Below, piece after piece: positions 34,257-44,600 of a stretch of 64,000 bases of DNA. The DNA lies in assembly GCA_022766945.1 (NCBI GenBank), contig JALEOU010000066.1, positions 26,285-90,284 on the forward strand. Reading direction: 5' to 3'. Within the stretch, counting starts at the first letter, position 1. Each line of letters starts with the position of its first letter. The stretch comes from Fusicatenibacter sp. GTDB taxonomy: Bacteria; Bacillota; Clostridia; Lachnospirales; Lachnospiraceae. The notes beneath the pieces are model-generated. The model ran no database searches and had not been told where the DNA came from. It saw only the letters and a list, made by a program, of their open reading frames with translations. Made by a program: the position numbers and the translations under genes.

Positions 34257-36011
34257 ATGCAAAAAAATCCCATTGGCAGGTATCTGCTGAATCACTGGTA
34301 CTACTATGTTCTGGCTTTGCTGTCGCTTATCTTCAGTGTCATCCTCGATATGCTTGCGCCCCTTGTAACGCTGCACATTGTCGACGATATTCTGATCGGC
34401 CATCAAATGGAACTGCTCTGGAAATATCTCATTGCATTTTTACTGATCGGTGCGGGCCGCGCTTTCTTTCAGTACGTCAAGGAATATCTCTTTGACCTGA
34501 GCAGTGTCCGTGTGGCCTGCCGCATGAGAGGAAATCTGTTTCACAAAATTCAGCGGCTTTCTGTCGATTATTTCGACAACAATAACACTGGTGAGCTGCT
34601 TGCACGTGTCCGTGACGATATCGACCGGATCTGGGATATCCTCGGCTTTGCCGGAATGCTGATTCTGGAAGGACTCGCCTGTATCATCATGTCACTGTTT
34701 TACATGATCCATCTGGATATTCCGCTGACCCTCATTTCGATCGTGATTTTACCGGCAGTCGCTTTTATCGCCGTTCGCCTGGAAAACGAACTGGACCGGG
34801 TCTATGATTCCATCAGCGAAGAGAACGCTGTTTTGAATACGGTCGCTCAGGAAAACCTGTCCGGTGTCCGTACCGTAAAATCCTTTGCCCGTGAGTCATA
34901 TGAGATCGAAAAATTCCGAAAACACAATGAGAAATACTGTGACCTCAACATGGAGCAGGTAAAGGTTCTCGTAAAATATGACCCTGCCATCACATTTCTC
35001 ACAAAAGTGATGCAGATCCTAGTGCTTCTGGTCGGCGGTTACAGCGTAATCCAGGGAAGAATTACCCTGGGAGTTTTGAGTGCCTTTATGGAATATACCT
35101 ATAAGGTTGTCTGGCCGATTGAAAATATCGGATGGCTTGGAAACTGCTTTGCTTCGGCAATCGCCTCCAACAAAAAGATTAACAAAATTCTGGCAGAAGA
35201 ACCGAAAATAAAAGAATCCGATCATGCCATTGTTCCCGATCAGGTAACCGGAGACCTTTGTTTCCGCAATGTAGGCTTCTCTCTGCATGGAATGCCGATT
35301 CTAAGTGACATCAGTTTTCATCTGGAAGCCGGCAAAACACTGGGAATCATGGGCATGACCGGCTCCGGAAAAACTACTATCGTCAATCTTCTGGAACGAT
35401 TCTACGATGTCACGGAAGGGACGATTCTTCTGGATGACACTGATATCCGGGATCTTCCCATCCATACGGTGAGGGATGCCTCTTCTGTTGTCATGCAGGA
35501 TGTATTTCTGTTTTCAGATACAATCTCAGAAAATATCCGTCTGGGAAGCAGAAGCTCTATGACTCCGGGTGAAGTAAATTCTGCAATCAAGGCAGCCTGC
35601 GCTTCTGAATTTGTGGATCACCTTTCCGAACGCGGTGAAACTGTGATCGGCGAACGCGGAGTGGGGCTTTCCGGAGGTCAGAAACAGCGGCTTTCGATTG
35701 CGAGAGCACTTGCCAAACCTGCTCCCATTCTGGTTCTCGATGATTCCACCTCTGCCCTGGATATGGAAACAGAATATGAAATTCAGACACAGCTTGCCCG
35801 CAAAAAGGATGTATCCAAAATTATCATTGCACACAGAATTTCTTCTGTTCAGAATGCAGATGAAATCATTTATCTGGATCATGGCCGGATTGCTGAACGC
35901 GGTACTCACGAGGAACTGATGGCCTACAAAGGACTTTACTATTCAACCTGGGAAGCTCAGTACGGCGATTATCACAGGGCGCTGGAAGCCTTAAATAAAA
36001 CATACTACTAA
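34257..36011 (+). CDS. heterodimeric-type ABC exporter subunit (TM + ATPase)
   Basis: GMTGSGKTTIVNLLERFYD, LSGGQKQRLSIARAL, ILVLDDSTSALD (non-Glu after Walker B). Confidence 0.93.
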   Translation: MQKNPIGRYLLNHWYYYVLALLSLIFSVILDMLAPLVTLHIVDDILIGHQMELLWKYLIAFLLIGAGRAFFQYVKEYLFDLSSVRVACRMRGNLFHKIQRLSVDYFDNNNTGELLARVRDDIDRIWDILGFAGMLILEGLACIIMSLFYMIHLDIPLTLISIVILPAVAFIAVRLENELDRVYDSISEENAVLNTVAQENLSGVRTVKSFARESYEIEKFRKHNEKYCDLNMEQVKVLVKYDPAITFLTKVMQILVLLVGGYSVIQGRITLGVLSAFMEYTYKVVWPIENIGWLGNCFASAIASNKKINKILAEEPKIKESDHAIVPDQVTGDLCFRNVGFSLHGMPILSDISFHLEAGKTLGIMGMTGSGKTTIVNLLERFYDVTEGTILLDDTDIRDLPIHTVRDASSVVMQDVFLFSDTISENIRLGSRSSMTPGEVNSAIKAACASEFVDHLSERGETVIGERGVGLSGGQKQRLSIARALAKPAPILVLDDSTSALDMETEYEIQTQLARKKDVSKIIIAHRISSVQNADEIIYLDHGRIAERGTHEELMAYKGLYYSTWEAQYGDYHRALEALNKTYY

Positions 36012-36038
36012 AATCTCTATGAAAGGATCCGATATCAA

Positions 36039-37823
36039 ATGGCTATTAACTCAACCAAGATGGATGAGCAGCAAAAGGAAGTTGTCAAAAGCGCTACCAT
36101 CCTGCGGCTCTTCTCCTACCTGAAACATTATAAGCGTCAGGTGGCTCTGGTACTTCTGGTTCTGATCGGCACCATCGCCATTTCCACAGTTAACCCGCTT
36201 CTTCTGGAACGCGCAATCGATGTCAACATTGCCAGGAAGGACTGGAATGGCCTGCTTGTGCTGTGTGCGGCGATGCTGATTCTGAATCTGATTTACGCTG
36301 CCGGTGTCCGCCTTCGCATGCTTTTGATGTCACGGATTACCAATAAAATACTGCTGCAGATCCGCGACGAACTATACTGTCACATCCAGACACTAAGCTT
36401 TAGTTTTTTCGACAGCCGTCCGGTTGGCAAGGTTCTTGCCCGCATCATCGGAGATGTGAATTCCCTGAAGGATGTTCTGAATGACGGTGTCACAAAACTA
36501 ATACCAAATATTCTGACCATCCTGACCATTCTGATCATTATGATGATAAAGAATATCTATCTCGCTCTCAGCGCCATTCTGGTGCTGCCGCTGATTATCA
36601 TCGGTATGTACTTTATCCAGATTGTCGCACATAAGAGATGGCAGGCATTCCGTCAGAAAACCTCTAATATTACTGCTTACATCCATGAAGATTTTTCCGG
36701 AATCCGTGTAGTCAAAAGCTTTACTGCGGAGGAGGAATCTCAGAAGGAATTTGACCGGCTGCTCAGCGAACAGGAAACGGCTTTTGCCCATGCAGTTCGT
36801 CTGGCGGATGGATTTTCGGCAGTCATTGAAATCACCTGGGGAATCGGTACTTTTCTTCTCTATTTCATCGGTATTTCTATACTGGGTGTTGATGCAGTCC
36901 CTGTTGGTACGTTTACCGCTTTTGCCATGTACCTTTCCATGTTCTGGGATCCGATTCAGAATCTGGCAGGTTTCTACAATAAACTGGTCACCAATCTTTC
37001 TGCTGCTGAGCGGGTTTTTGACATTCTGGATACACCTGCCGAAGTTGCTGATGCCCCCGGCGTCACTGATCTGCCTCCGATTCAGGGAAAAGTTACTTTT
37101 GATCATGTCAGCTTCGCCTATTCCGATGAACCGGAAACCATGGTACTGAACGATGTCAGCTTTACAGCCCAGCCTGGCGAGACGATTGCTCTGGTCGGAC
37201 CAACCGGTGCCGGAAAAACCACAATCGTCAATCTGATCAGCCGGTTCTACAACATTACCTCAGGAACCGTCCTGGTAGACAATCACAGTCTGATGGACGT
37301 CTCCATCAAAAGCCTTCGTGCTCAGATGGGTGTTATGACACAGGATAATTTCCTGTTCTCCGATACTATCCGGGACAATATCGCTTATGGACGGCTCGAT
37401 GCCACCGATGAGGAAATCATTGCTGCCGCAAAAGCAGTTCATGCACACGAATTCATTATGGAACTTCCGGATGGATATCAGACAGAAATCAGCGAACGCG
37501 GTACCAGGCTCTCCAACGGACAGCGTCAGCTGCTGGCCTTTGCCCGCACGATGATCTCCGACCCGCGGATTTTGATCCTGGATGAGGCAACTTCCAGTAT
37601 TGATACCAGAACCGAAATCCAGGTACAGCAGGGAATTGAAAGTCTGCTCAAGGGCAGAACTTCTTTCATCATCGCGCATCGGCTTTCTACGATAAAAAAT
37701 GCGGATCGTATCTTTGTAATTGATCACGGAAAGATCTGTGAAGCCGGTAATCACGAGGAACTTATGGCTCAGAAAGGCGCGTATTATGAGCTCTATCAGG
37801 CTCAGTTTCGGAGGGTTGTATGA
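36039..37823 (+). CDS. heterodimeric-type ABC exporter subunit (TM + ATPase)
   Basis: GPTGAGKTTIVNLISRFYN, LSNGQRQLLAFAR, ILILDEATSSID. Confidence 0.93.
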   Translation: MAINSTKMDEQQKEVVKSATILRLFSYLKHYKRQVALVLLVLIGTIAISTVNPLLLERAIDVNIARKDWNGLLVLCAAMLILNLIYAAGVRLRMLLMSRITNKILLQIRDELYCHIQTLSFSFFDSRPVGKVLARIIGDVNSLKDVLNDGVTKLIPNILTILTILIIMMIKNIYLALSAILVLPLIIIGMYFIQIVAHKRWQAFRQKTSNITAYIHEDFSGIRVVKSFTAEEESQKEFDRLLSEQETAFAHAVRLADGFSAVIEITWGIGTFLLYFIGISILGVDAVPVGTFTAFAMYLSMFWDPIQNLAGFYNKLVTNLSAAERVFDILDTPAEVADAPGVTDLPPIQGKVTFDHVSFAYSDEPETMVLNDVSFTAQPGETIALVGPTGAGKTTIVNLISRFYNITSGTVLVDNHSLMDVSIKSLRAQMGVMTQDNFLFSDTIRDNIAYGRLDATDEEIIAAAKAVHAHEFIMELPDGYQTEISERGTRLSNGQRQLLAFARTMISDPRILILDEATSSIDTRTEIQVQQGIESLLKGRTSFIIAHRLSTIKNADRIFVIDHGKICEAGNHEELMAQKGAYYELYQAQFRRVV

Positions 37824-37982
37824 GCATCAAGGGCTTTTGGGGTGAATTTCTCAAAGAAAGCGGGCTTCCGGCAGATACCGTCTGTTCGGAATACTTCCAC
37901 TTTGAACTTTCAGAATATTGGGCAAATGAATTGTTAAGACTCGTTTTAACCGGACAGAAAAAGGCGCCTCCAGCAGTCTTGA
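37820..37982 (+). pseudogene. truncated ASCH-domain protein remnant
   Basis: SIKGFWGEFLKESGLPADTVCSEYFHFELSEYWANELLRLVLTGQKKA resembles the ASCH N-terminus; frame then shifts (A-S-S-S-L-E readable in another frame) and homology ends at a palindrome. Confidence 0.55.
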
Positions 37983-38012
37983 GGGATAGAAGACTTCGAA
38001 GTCTTCTATCCC
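37983..38012. repeat. perfect 30-nt palindrome
   Basis: gggatagaagacttcgaagtcttctatccc equals its reverse complement. Confidence 0.95.
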
Positions 38013-38357
38013 CCACACACCATTTACACCATTTCCTTCGCACAAAACATTTGATTTTTGTTACTTGTTCAAGCTGCACGCGAAACAGCTGTGCAAAAAC
38101 AGACTCTCGTAAGCAGCCCCTAAAAAACGCCGGCGCTCCAAAAGGTCCACTGGGCCTTTTTCTGTAAAGCGTCCTTATGCGACCTGAACGGTAACTCATT
38201 TGTAAATAGAGTTTCAATCTTCGCTTTCTTTCCTTGACAAAGAGAACAGCCCTGCTATATGATGTTACATGTACACTTCGCTGGGGTCCCACATTTTGCC
38301 CTGCCGGATTGTTTTGGAAACTAATGATGCAGCGCTGATATAAGGATTGAAACGATC

Positions 38358-39389
38358 ATGAAGTTTTTCAAAAAAGCTAACATTTTTTCTTCTATATTAA
38401 TTGGTTGTTGTTTTGCACTTCTCGCAGTCGGCTGCGGAACCTCATCGGAATCCACTCTGGTTCCTTCCGAAAGTTCCGGGCAGAAAATCACCGCGGTAGC
38501 TACTATTTTCCCACAGTATGATTTTCTTCGCCAGATCGGCGGTGAATATCTGGATCTTCATATGCTGCTCTCCCCTGGCGCGGAGAGTCATTCATTCGAA
38601 CCCACCCCAGGAGATATGATCACTGTATCAGAATGTGATCTCTTTGTATATATCGGCGGAGATTCGGATGCATGGGTCGATACCATTTTGGATTCCATCG
38701 ACTCCTCCTCCATGGAAATCGTAACTTTGATGGATTGTGTGGATACCGTCGCCGAAGAAACTGTGGAAGGTATGGAATCCCACGGTCACAGCCACTACCA
38801 CGAAGATTCGGAGCGCGACGAAGCGCATGATACCGATGAGCATGAGGTCGGGCACGAAGTTGAGCAGGATGAGCACGTATGGACCTCCCCTGCCAACGCG
38901 ATCCGGATTGTGCAGAAGCTGTGCGATGCTCTTTGCAGAATTGATCCGGACCATGCAGAAGAATATCAAAGAAACACGGATGACTATATTGCACAGCTGG
39001 AAATACTGGATGATGAATTTCAGAATGTCATTGATCATGCAGCAAGACGTACGATTATCTGTGGCGATCGTTTTCCTTTCCGGTATCTGGCTGATGCCTA
39101 CGGTCTGGATTACTACGCTGCCTTTCCCGGTTGTTCTTCCGAGTCAGAAGCCAGCGCAAGGACCATCTCTTTTCTCATTGACAAAATTGAAGAGGAAAAG
39201 ATTCCTGTGGTCTTTCACACGGAGCTGTCCAATGAAAAAATGACCGATTGTATCTGTGAAGCTACCGGAGCGAAAAAACTTCTGCTTCACTCCTGTCATA
39301 ATCTCTCAAAGGATGATTTTGAAAATGGTGCAACTTATCTTGGTCTGATGAAACAGAACGTTACCGCATTAAAGGAGGCTTTGAATTAA
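38358..39389 (+). CDS. znuA: metal (zinc) ABC transporter substrate-binding lipoprotein
   Basis: lipobox LLAVGC, TIFPQYDFLRQIGGE, His-rich loop HGHSHYHED..HEVGHEVEQDEHVW. Confidence 0.9.
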   Translation: MKFFKKANIFSSILIGCCFALLAVGCGTSSESTLVPSESSGQKITAVATIFPQYDFLRQIGGEYLDLHMLLSPGAESHSFEPTPGDMITVSECDLFVYIGGDSDAWVDTILDSIDSSSMEIVTLMDCVDTVAEETVEGMESHGHSHYHEDSERDEAHDTDEHEVGHEVEQDEHVWTSPANAIRIVQKLCDALCRIDPDHAEEYQRNTDDYIAQLEILDDEFQNVIDHAARRTIICGDRFPFRYLADAYGLDYYAAFPGCSSESEASARTISFLIDKIEEEKIPVVFHTELSNEKMTDCICEATGAKKLLLHSCHNLSKDDFENGATYLGLMKQNVTALKEALN

Positions 39390-40096
39390 TGGCACTGATT
39401 ACCTGTAAAGATGTCACCTTTGCCTATGAAGGTGTACCTGTTCTCACGGATGTGAACTTTTCTGTGGAAGCCGGTTCCTATCTGTGTATTATTGGTGAAA
39501 ATGGTTCCGGCAAGAGTACGCTGATCAAGGGACTCCTTCATCTGAAAAATCCTTCCCAGGGAACAATTGTCACCGATGATGGGCTCCGCCATAATGAGAT
39601 CGGCTATCTTCCTCAACAGACAGATGCTCAGAAAGATTTTCCCGCCAGTGTATGGGAAGTGGTTCTCTCCGGACGTCAGAATCATTCCCATCTGTTCCCC
39701 TACTATACAGCCGCAGACCGCAGGGAAGCACTCCGCAACATGGAGCTTCTGGACCTTATGCCCCTCAAAAAAAGGTGCTATCGTGATCTCTCCGGTGGTC
39801 AGCAGCAGAGGGTTCTCCTGGCCCGGGCACTCTGCGCTACCACGAAACTTTTGCTCCTTGATGAACCAGTTACGGGACTGGACCCGGTTATGACCGGCGA
39901 AATGTACCAGCTGATCCGCCGCATCAATCAGGAGGAAAAGGTAACGATCATCATGGTCTCACATGATATCCGCAACATTCTCCCGGATGCCACACACATC
40001 CTGCATTTGGATCAGAAGCAGCTGTTCTTTGGTTCGACAGCAGATTATCTGAAGACGGAATACGGAAAACAGTTTGTGGGAGGTATCAGCTTATGA
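39389..40096 (+). CDS. znuC: metal (zinc) ABC transporter ATP-binding protein
   Basis: GENGSGKSTLIKGLL, LSGGQQQRVLLARAL. Confidence 0.92.
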   Translation: MALITCKDVTFAYEGVPVLTDVNFSVEAGSYLCIIGENGSGKSTLIKGLLHLKNPSQGTIVTDDGLRHNEIGYLPQQTDAQKDFPASVWEVVLSGRQNHSHLFPYYTAADRREALRNMELLDLMPLKKRCYRDLSGGQQQRVLLARALCATTKLLLLDEPVTGLDPVMTGEMYQLIRRINQEEKVTIIMVSHDIRNILPDATHILHLDQKQLFFGSTADYLKTEYGKQFVGGISL

Positions 40097-40917
40097 TTTC
40101 CATGGTTGTAAAAATGCTTTCTTATCCTTTTATGCAGCGCGCTCTTCTGGTTGGCATTCTTGTTTCTCTCTGTGCGGCACTTCTTGGTGTGAGTCTCGTA
40201 TTGAAACGTTACTCCATGATCGGAGATGGTCTTTCTCATGTGGGATTTGGTGCGCTGGCTATCTCAATGGCTCTTGGCTTTGCCCCTTTGGCGTTTACCA
40301 TTCCTGTAGTCGTGATTGCCGCCTTTTTACTCCTTCGCATGAATGAATCCAGTAAGATCAAAGGCGATGCTGCGATTGCCCTGATTTCCAGCAGTGCTCT
40401 GGCAATCGGTGTCATCACTGTTTCCTGGTCCAGCGGAATGAATACGGATGTGAACAATTATATGTTCGGCAGTATCCTCGCCATGAGCAATGAAGATGTC
40501 GTACTAAGTGTGATTCTTTCTGTGATAGTTCTGATTCTTTTTGTCATCTACTATCATCGAATCTTCGCAGTTACGTTTGATGAAACCTTTGCCCGTGCAA
40601 CCGGAGTCCACGCAGAAATCTACAATATGCTTCTTGCGTTCCTGACGGCTGTCACCACCGTTCTCGGCATGCGGATGATGGGAGCTCTTTTGATTTCCAG
40701 TCTCCTGATTTTCCCGGCACTGACTTCCATGCGGCTGTGTCACACCTTCCGCGGTGTTGTCATCTGCTCTGCGATTCTCTCTGTCGTTTGTTTTCTGCTC
40801 GGAATGGCCCTCTCGTTTTTCATCTCTTCCCCGGCAGGTGCCACTGTAGTTGTTGTCAATCTGGCTGCCTTTCTGATCTTCTCTCTGATCGCCTGGTTTC
40901 GGGAACATATGAACTAA
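40093..40917 (+). CDS. znuB: metal (zinc) ABC transporter permease
   Basis: ABC-3 family TM protein; GDGLSHVGFGALAI, GAALLISSLLIFPA-like motif. Confidence 0.92.
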   Translation: MISMVVKMLSYPFMQRALLVGILVSLCAALLGVSLVLKRYSMIGDGLSHVGFGALAISMALGFAPLAFTIPVVVIAAFLLLRMNESSKIKGDAAIALISSSALAIGVITVSWSSGMNTDVNNYMFGSILAMSNEDVVLSVILSVIVLILFVIYYHRIFAVTFDETFARATGVHAEIYNMLLAFLTAVTTVLGMRMMGALLISSLLIFPALTSMRLCHTFRGVVICSAILSVVCFLLGMALSFFISSPAGATVVVVNLAAFLIFSLIAWFREHMN

Positions 40918-40961
40918 ATCACAAAAGCCTCGCATGTGTGCGAGGCTTTTGTGATTTTACA
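40917..40961. terminator. bidirectional terminator
   Basis: aaatcacaaaagcctcgca/tgcgaggcttttgtgatttt. Confidence 0.92.
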
Positions 40962-40969
40962 CGTTTCTT

Positions 40970-41608
40970 TCAGGAAAGATCCCGGATTACTTTTTCACAG
41001 ATAAATTCTCTTACAAACTGTTTATCCACAGTTTGATCCTCATCTCCCAGGAAAATGGCATAGGCTGCAATACTCGAGAGAATAATGGAGCTTACCAGAC
41101 TGTCCGGAAGATCCTTTCTCAGAACCCCTTCTTCCATTCCGCATTTTGCCAGCTGCAGAGCGTCTTCCCGGATCCGGCAGATCCCATCTTTTCCCGCGAT
41201 TAACTTTTCCCGGATACCAAAAGGCAATTCTCCCCAGCGCCGGAAAATATAGATAAAAGGTACAAAACCCTGATGCGGCTGATACTTCTCATCCATCCAT
41301 TCAAGGACACACAAAAACTTTTCCGAAAAAGTACTGCGTTCATCTGATTTCTGTCTGATTCTGCAGATTACATTTTCCATATTATATAGAATCGCCTGAC
41401 CAATAATTTCTTCTTTATTCTCAAAGTATTCATAGGCTGTACCTTTGCCAATCCCGGCTCTGGTCGTGATATCAGATACCTTTAAAGCATTGATATCCGC
41501 ACCTTCTTCCATCAGCGATAACACAGCTTCATAGATTTGTTTCACTTTCGTAGGCAATTCATCTTCTTGCATTCCCATTTTCCCGCTTCTTCTATTCTGT
41601 CTCATCAC
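40970..41608 (-). CDS. TetR/AcrR family regulator
   Basis: N-terminal HTH DITTRAGIGKGTAYEYFENKEEII. Confidence 0.9.
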   Translation of the reverse strand: MMRQNRRSGKMGMQEDELPTKVKQIYEAVLSLMEEGADINALKVSDITTRAGIGKGTAYEYFENKEEIIGQAILYNMENVICRIRQKSDERSTFSEKFLCVLEWMDEKYQPHQGFVPFIYIFRRWGELPFGIREKLIAGKDGICRIREDALQLAKCGMEEGVLRKDLPDSLVSSIILSSIAAYAIFLGDEDQTVDKQFVREFICEKVIRDLS

Positions 41609-41617
41609 TTTTTCCTG

Positions 41618-44600
41618 TTACTCCTCTTCCTCTGTTTCGATCATCAGATTTGTTTCTTTGATCAGATCCAGTTCCTCATCCGCCGCATCCAGCTCGCTGT
41701 CTTTGATCGTAACATACTGCTTTCTGTTCAGCAGATCGTAGATGCACGGCACTACAAACAGGGTCAGAAGTGTACCGTACAGTAAGCCGCCGATGACTAC
41801 GACAGCCATTGGCTGTGTCATATCTGCTCCCATTCCGATACCCGCTGCCATCGTGGAAAGTCCGAGAATGGTTGTGAGTGCGGTCATCAGAATCGGACGG
41901 ATACGCGTCTTTCCTGCTGTTATAATTGCTTTTTTCTTTTCCATGCCAGCTGCACGAAGCTGATTGATATAATCCACCAGCACAATACCGTTATTAACAA
42001 TCACACCGCAGAGCATTACCATTCCCAGCATAGCGATAATGCTGACATCCATACCTGCCGCAAGAAGTCCAAGGAACCCCCCGGTAAATGCCAGCGGAAT
42101 GGTAAACATTACAATGAACGGGGACAGCAGAGACTGGAACTGAGCCACCATGATCAGATACATGAAAATCAAAGCCAAAACCAGCATCAGCAGTACATCA
42201 CTCATGGCATCCCGAATCGTTGCATCCTCTCCTGTCATTTCCCAGGTACAGCCGGCAGGCATCTCATAATCTTTCAGTGCCTTTTCGACTTCGTTGGACA
42301 CAAGTGTAACATTGTGATCTGAATCCACCTCTCCGCTGACTGTAATATACCTGGTCTGATTGATTCTCCGGATCGAATCCAGTCCTTCTGTTTCCTCAAA
42401 ATCCGCCAGTTCCTCCACCGGTATTTCTTCTGTCGATCCGTCTGCTCCGGTGGCTGTGATTGTAAAATTCTTCACGTCTTCACGCGTATATGTCTTTGCC
42501 TCGCCATCTTCCACATAGATCTTATAGTCATCGGTATCCGTGGACAGTGTTGTCGTACTGCTGCTCTCTGCCAGTTTTGTACGGATCTGCTGATATACCT
42601 GCGCTACTGTCAGATTATGTTTGGAAGCTTCTTCCTTTTTCACAACCATATGCAGTTCATCCGTTGTTTCTTCCATTCCATCGGATACTTCTTTGATTCC
42701 TTCCACACCTTCCAGAATCTCTGCAATCTCTTTTGCAGCTTTCTGAAGCTGATCCATCTCTTTTCCTTTGATCTGGACAGAGACACCCGAACTTCCAAGC
42801 GCTGACATGTCAATCATGGAAGAGGAGACTGTCACTTCACATTCCAGATCACTGGTCATTTCCAGGATCTTCTTCTCCATCTCCGCTCCTGTCAGTTCTT
42901 TCTCCTTGCTGAGAATCAGATAGATCGTAGAAGAATTGGTGCTGCCGCTTCCTCCCAGCAGAGAATTTCCGCTGCTCACCATAGCACCGATGGATTCCAC
43001 ATCCGGAAGTTCGCTGACCAGGTCAATGACCTGATCCGTCATTGCTCCGGTCTCCTCCACAGACGCTCCCTCCGGAAGCGTGACTGTCATACTTGCCTGG
43101 GTGCTTTCCATCTCCGGCATATAAGAAAATCCCCTGGAAAAGCTTGCAGCTGCAGACACCGCCAGAATTACCACCACTGCTCCCAGCACTATCAGCTTAT
43201 GGTGCAGACTCCACCCAAGTACTTTCTCATAGTACTTCATAACACGGCTTCCAAAACCGTTTTTTGCGCTCTTTGTTTTCCCGGTAGAATGTTTCAGCAG
43301 ACCGGAAGCCATCATAGGCACAAAAGTCAGCGCAATTACAAGACTTGCAAGCAGCGAATAAGCAATGGTAAGTCCCATATCCACAAACAGCTGGCGGGTA
43401 ATTCCTTCCATGAAAATAATCGGAACATACACGCAGACCGTTGTGAGTGTGGACGCCAGGATCGCTCCTGACATCTGTTTTGCTCCCTGTACGGCAGCTT
43501 TTCGCACCGGAATTCCAAGACTGTGCAGACGGTAGATGTTTTCAATCACAACGATCGAATTATCCACCAACATACCGACTCCCAGAGCAAGACCGGACAA
43601 GGAAATTACATTCAATGTAATTCCGGAGAAATACATCAGGACCACAGCAGTCAGAAGAGATACCGGAATGGAGCATGCCACAACTGCCGTCGGACGTATA
43701 TCTCTGAGGAACAGAAACAGAATGATTACTGCGAGTACAGCACCCATCGCCAGGTTCTGAAGAACCGATTCTACCACCATATCGATATAGATTCCCTGAT
43801 CCATCAATAAAGTGATATGAACTGCTTCATCTTCTTCCATCAGATCATCGAAGAAATCTTTCAGACGATCTGAAACTTCTCCTGTCGAATACCCTGTCTG
43901 TTTCTGGATAGACAACAGAATTCCATCTTCTCCATTAATTTTCGCATAGATTTCACTGGAATTGTCCGTCAGAATGACATCGGCCACGTCGGAGAGCAGG
44001 ATTGGTTCCAAATCATCGATTCCCAGATCAAAGAGTACCAGGTTCTGCATATCGCTGAGGTCTTCAAATTTATCTCCCACACGGACAAGATATTTGATTC
44101 CTTCTTCTGTTACATAACCGGCTGGCATTGTGAAATTCTGAGCTGTCAGAATTCCCTGAATTGTTTCCATGGTAATCTTTGATGACATATCTGCTGATTC
44201 TATCGCCGATTCTTTCTGCTGCTCTAATTGTTCTTTTCCCTGCTCGAGCTGTTCTTTTCCCTCATCCAGTTTCAGCTGTCCAAGAGAAATTTCGGAAGAT
44301 GCTCCTGCCATCTCGATCGTCGCATTAATCTGCTGTTTATTCAGTTCACGCAGCGCATCGCTGAGGGCTATTTTTCCGCTGGCGATCTGACTTTTTGCTG
44401 ACTCAATCTGGGCTTTTGCCTCCTCGAGTTGGCGGATTCCTTCATTGATCTGTGCGATACCCTCATCAATCTTGCTGATGTTTTCCCGGATCGTCTCCTG
44501 TCCTTTTTCGACTTCCGTCAGGCTCTCTTCCAGCTGTGTCAGCGTAGCCTGCAGAGTGCTGCGCAGAGCTTTCATCTCATCCAGTTTGGCCTGCAGATGT

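Noticed and set aside
38236-38357. Zur box upstream of znuA
   Set aside because: A promoter-like TTGACA-N17-TATATG is present, but no convincing Zur-type palindrome could be identified by eye.
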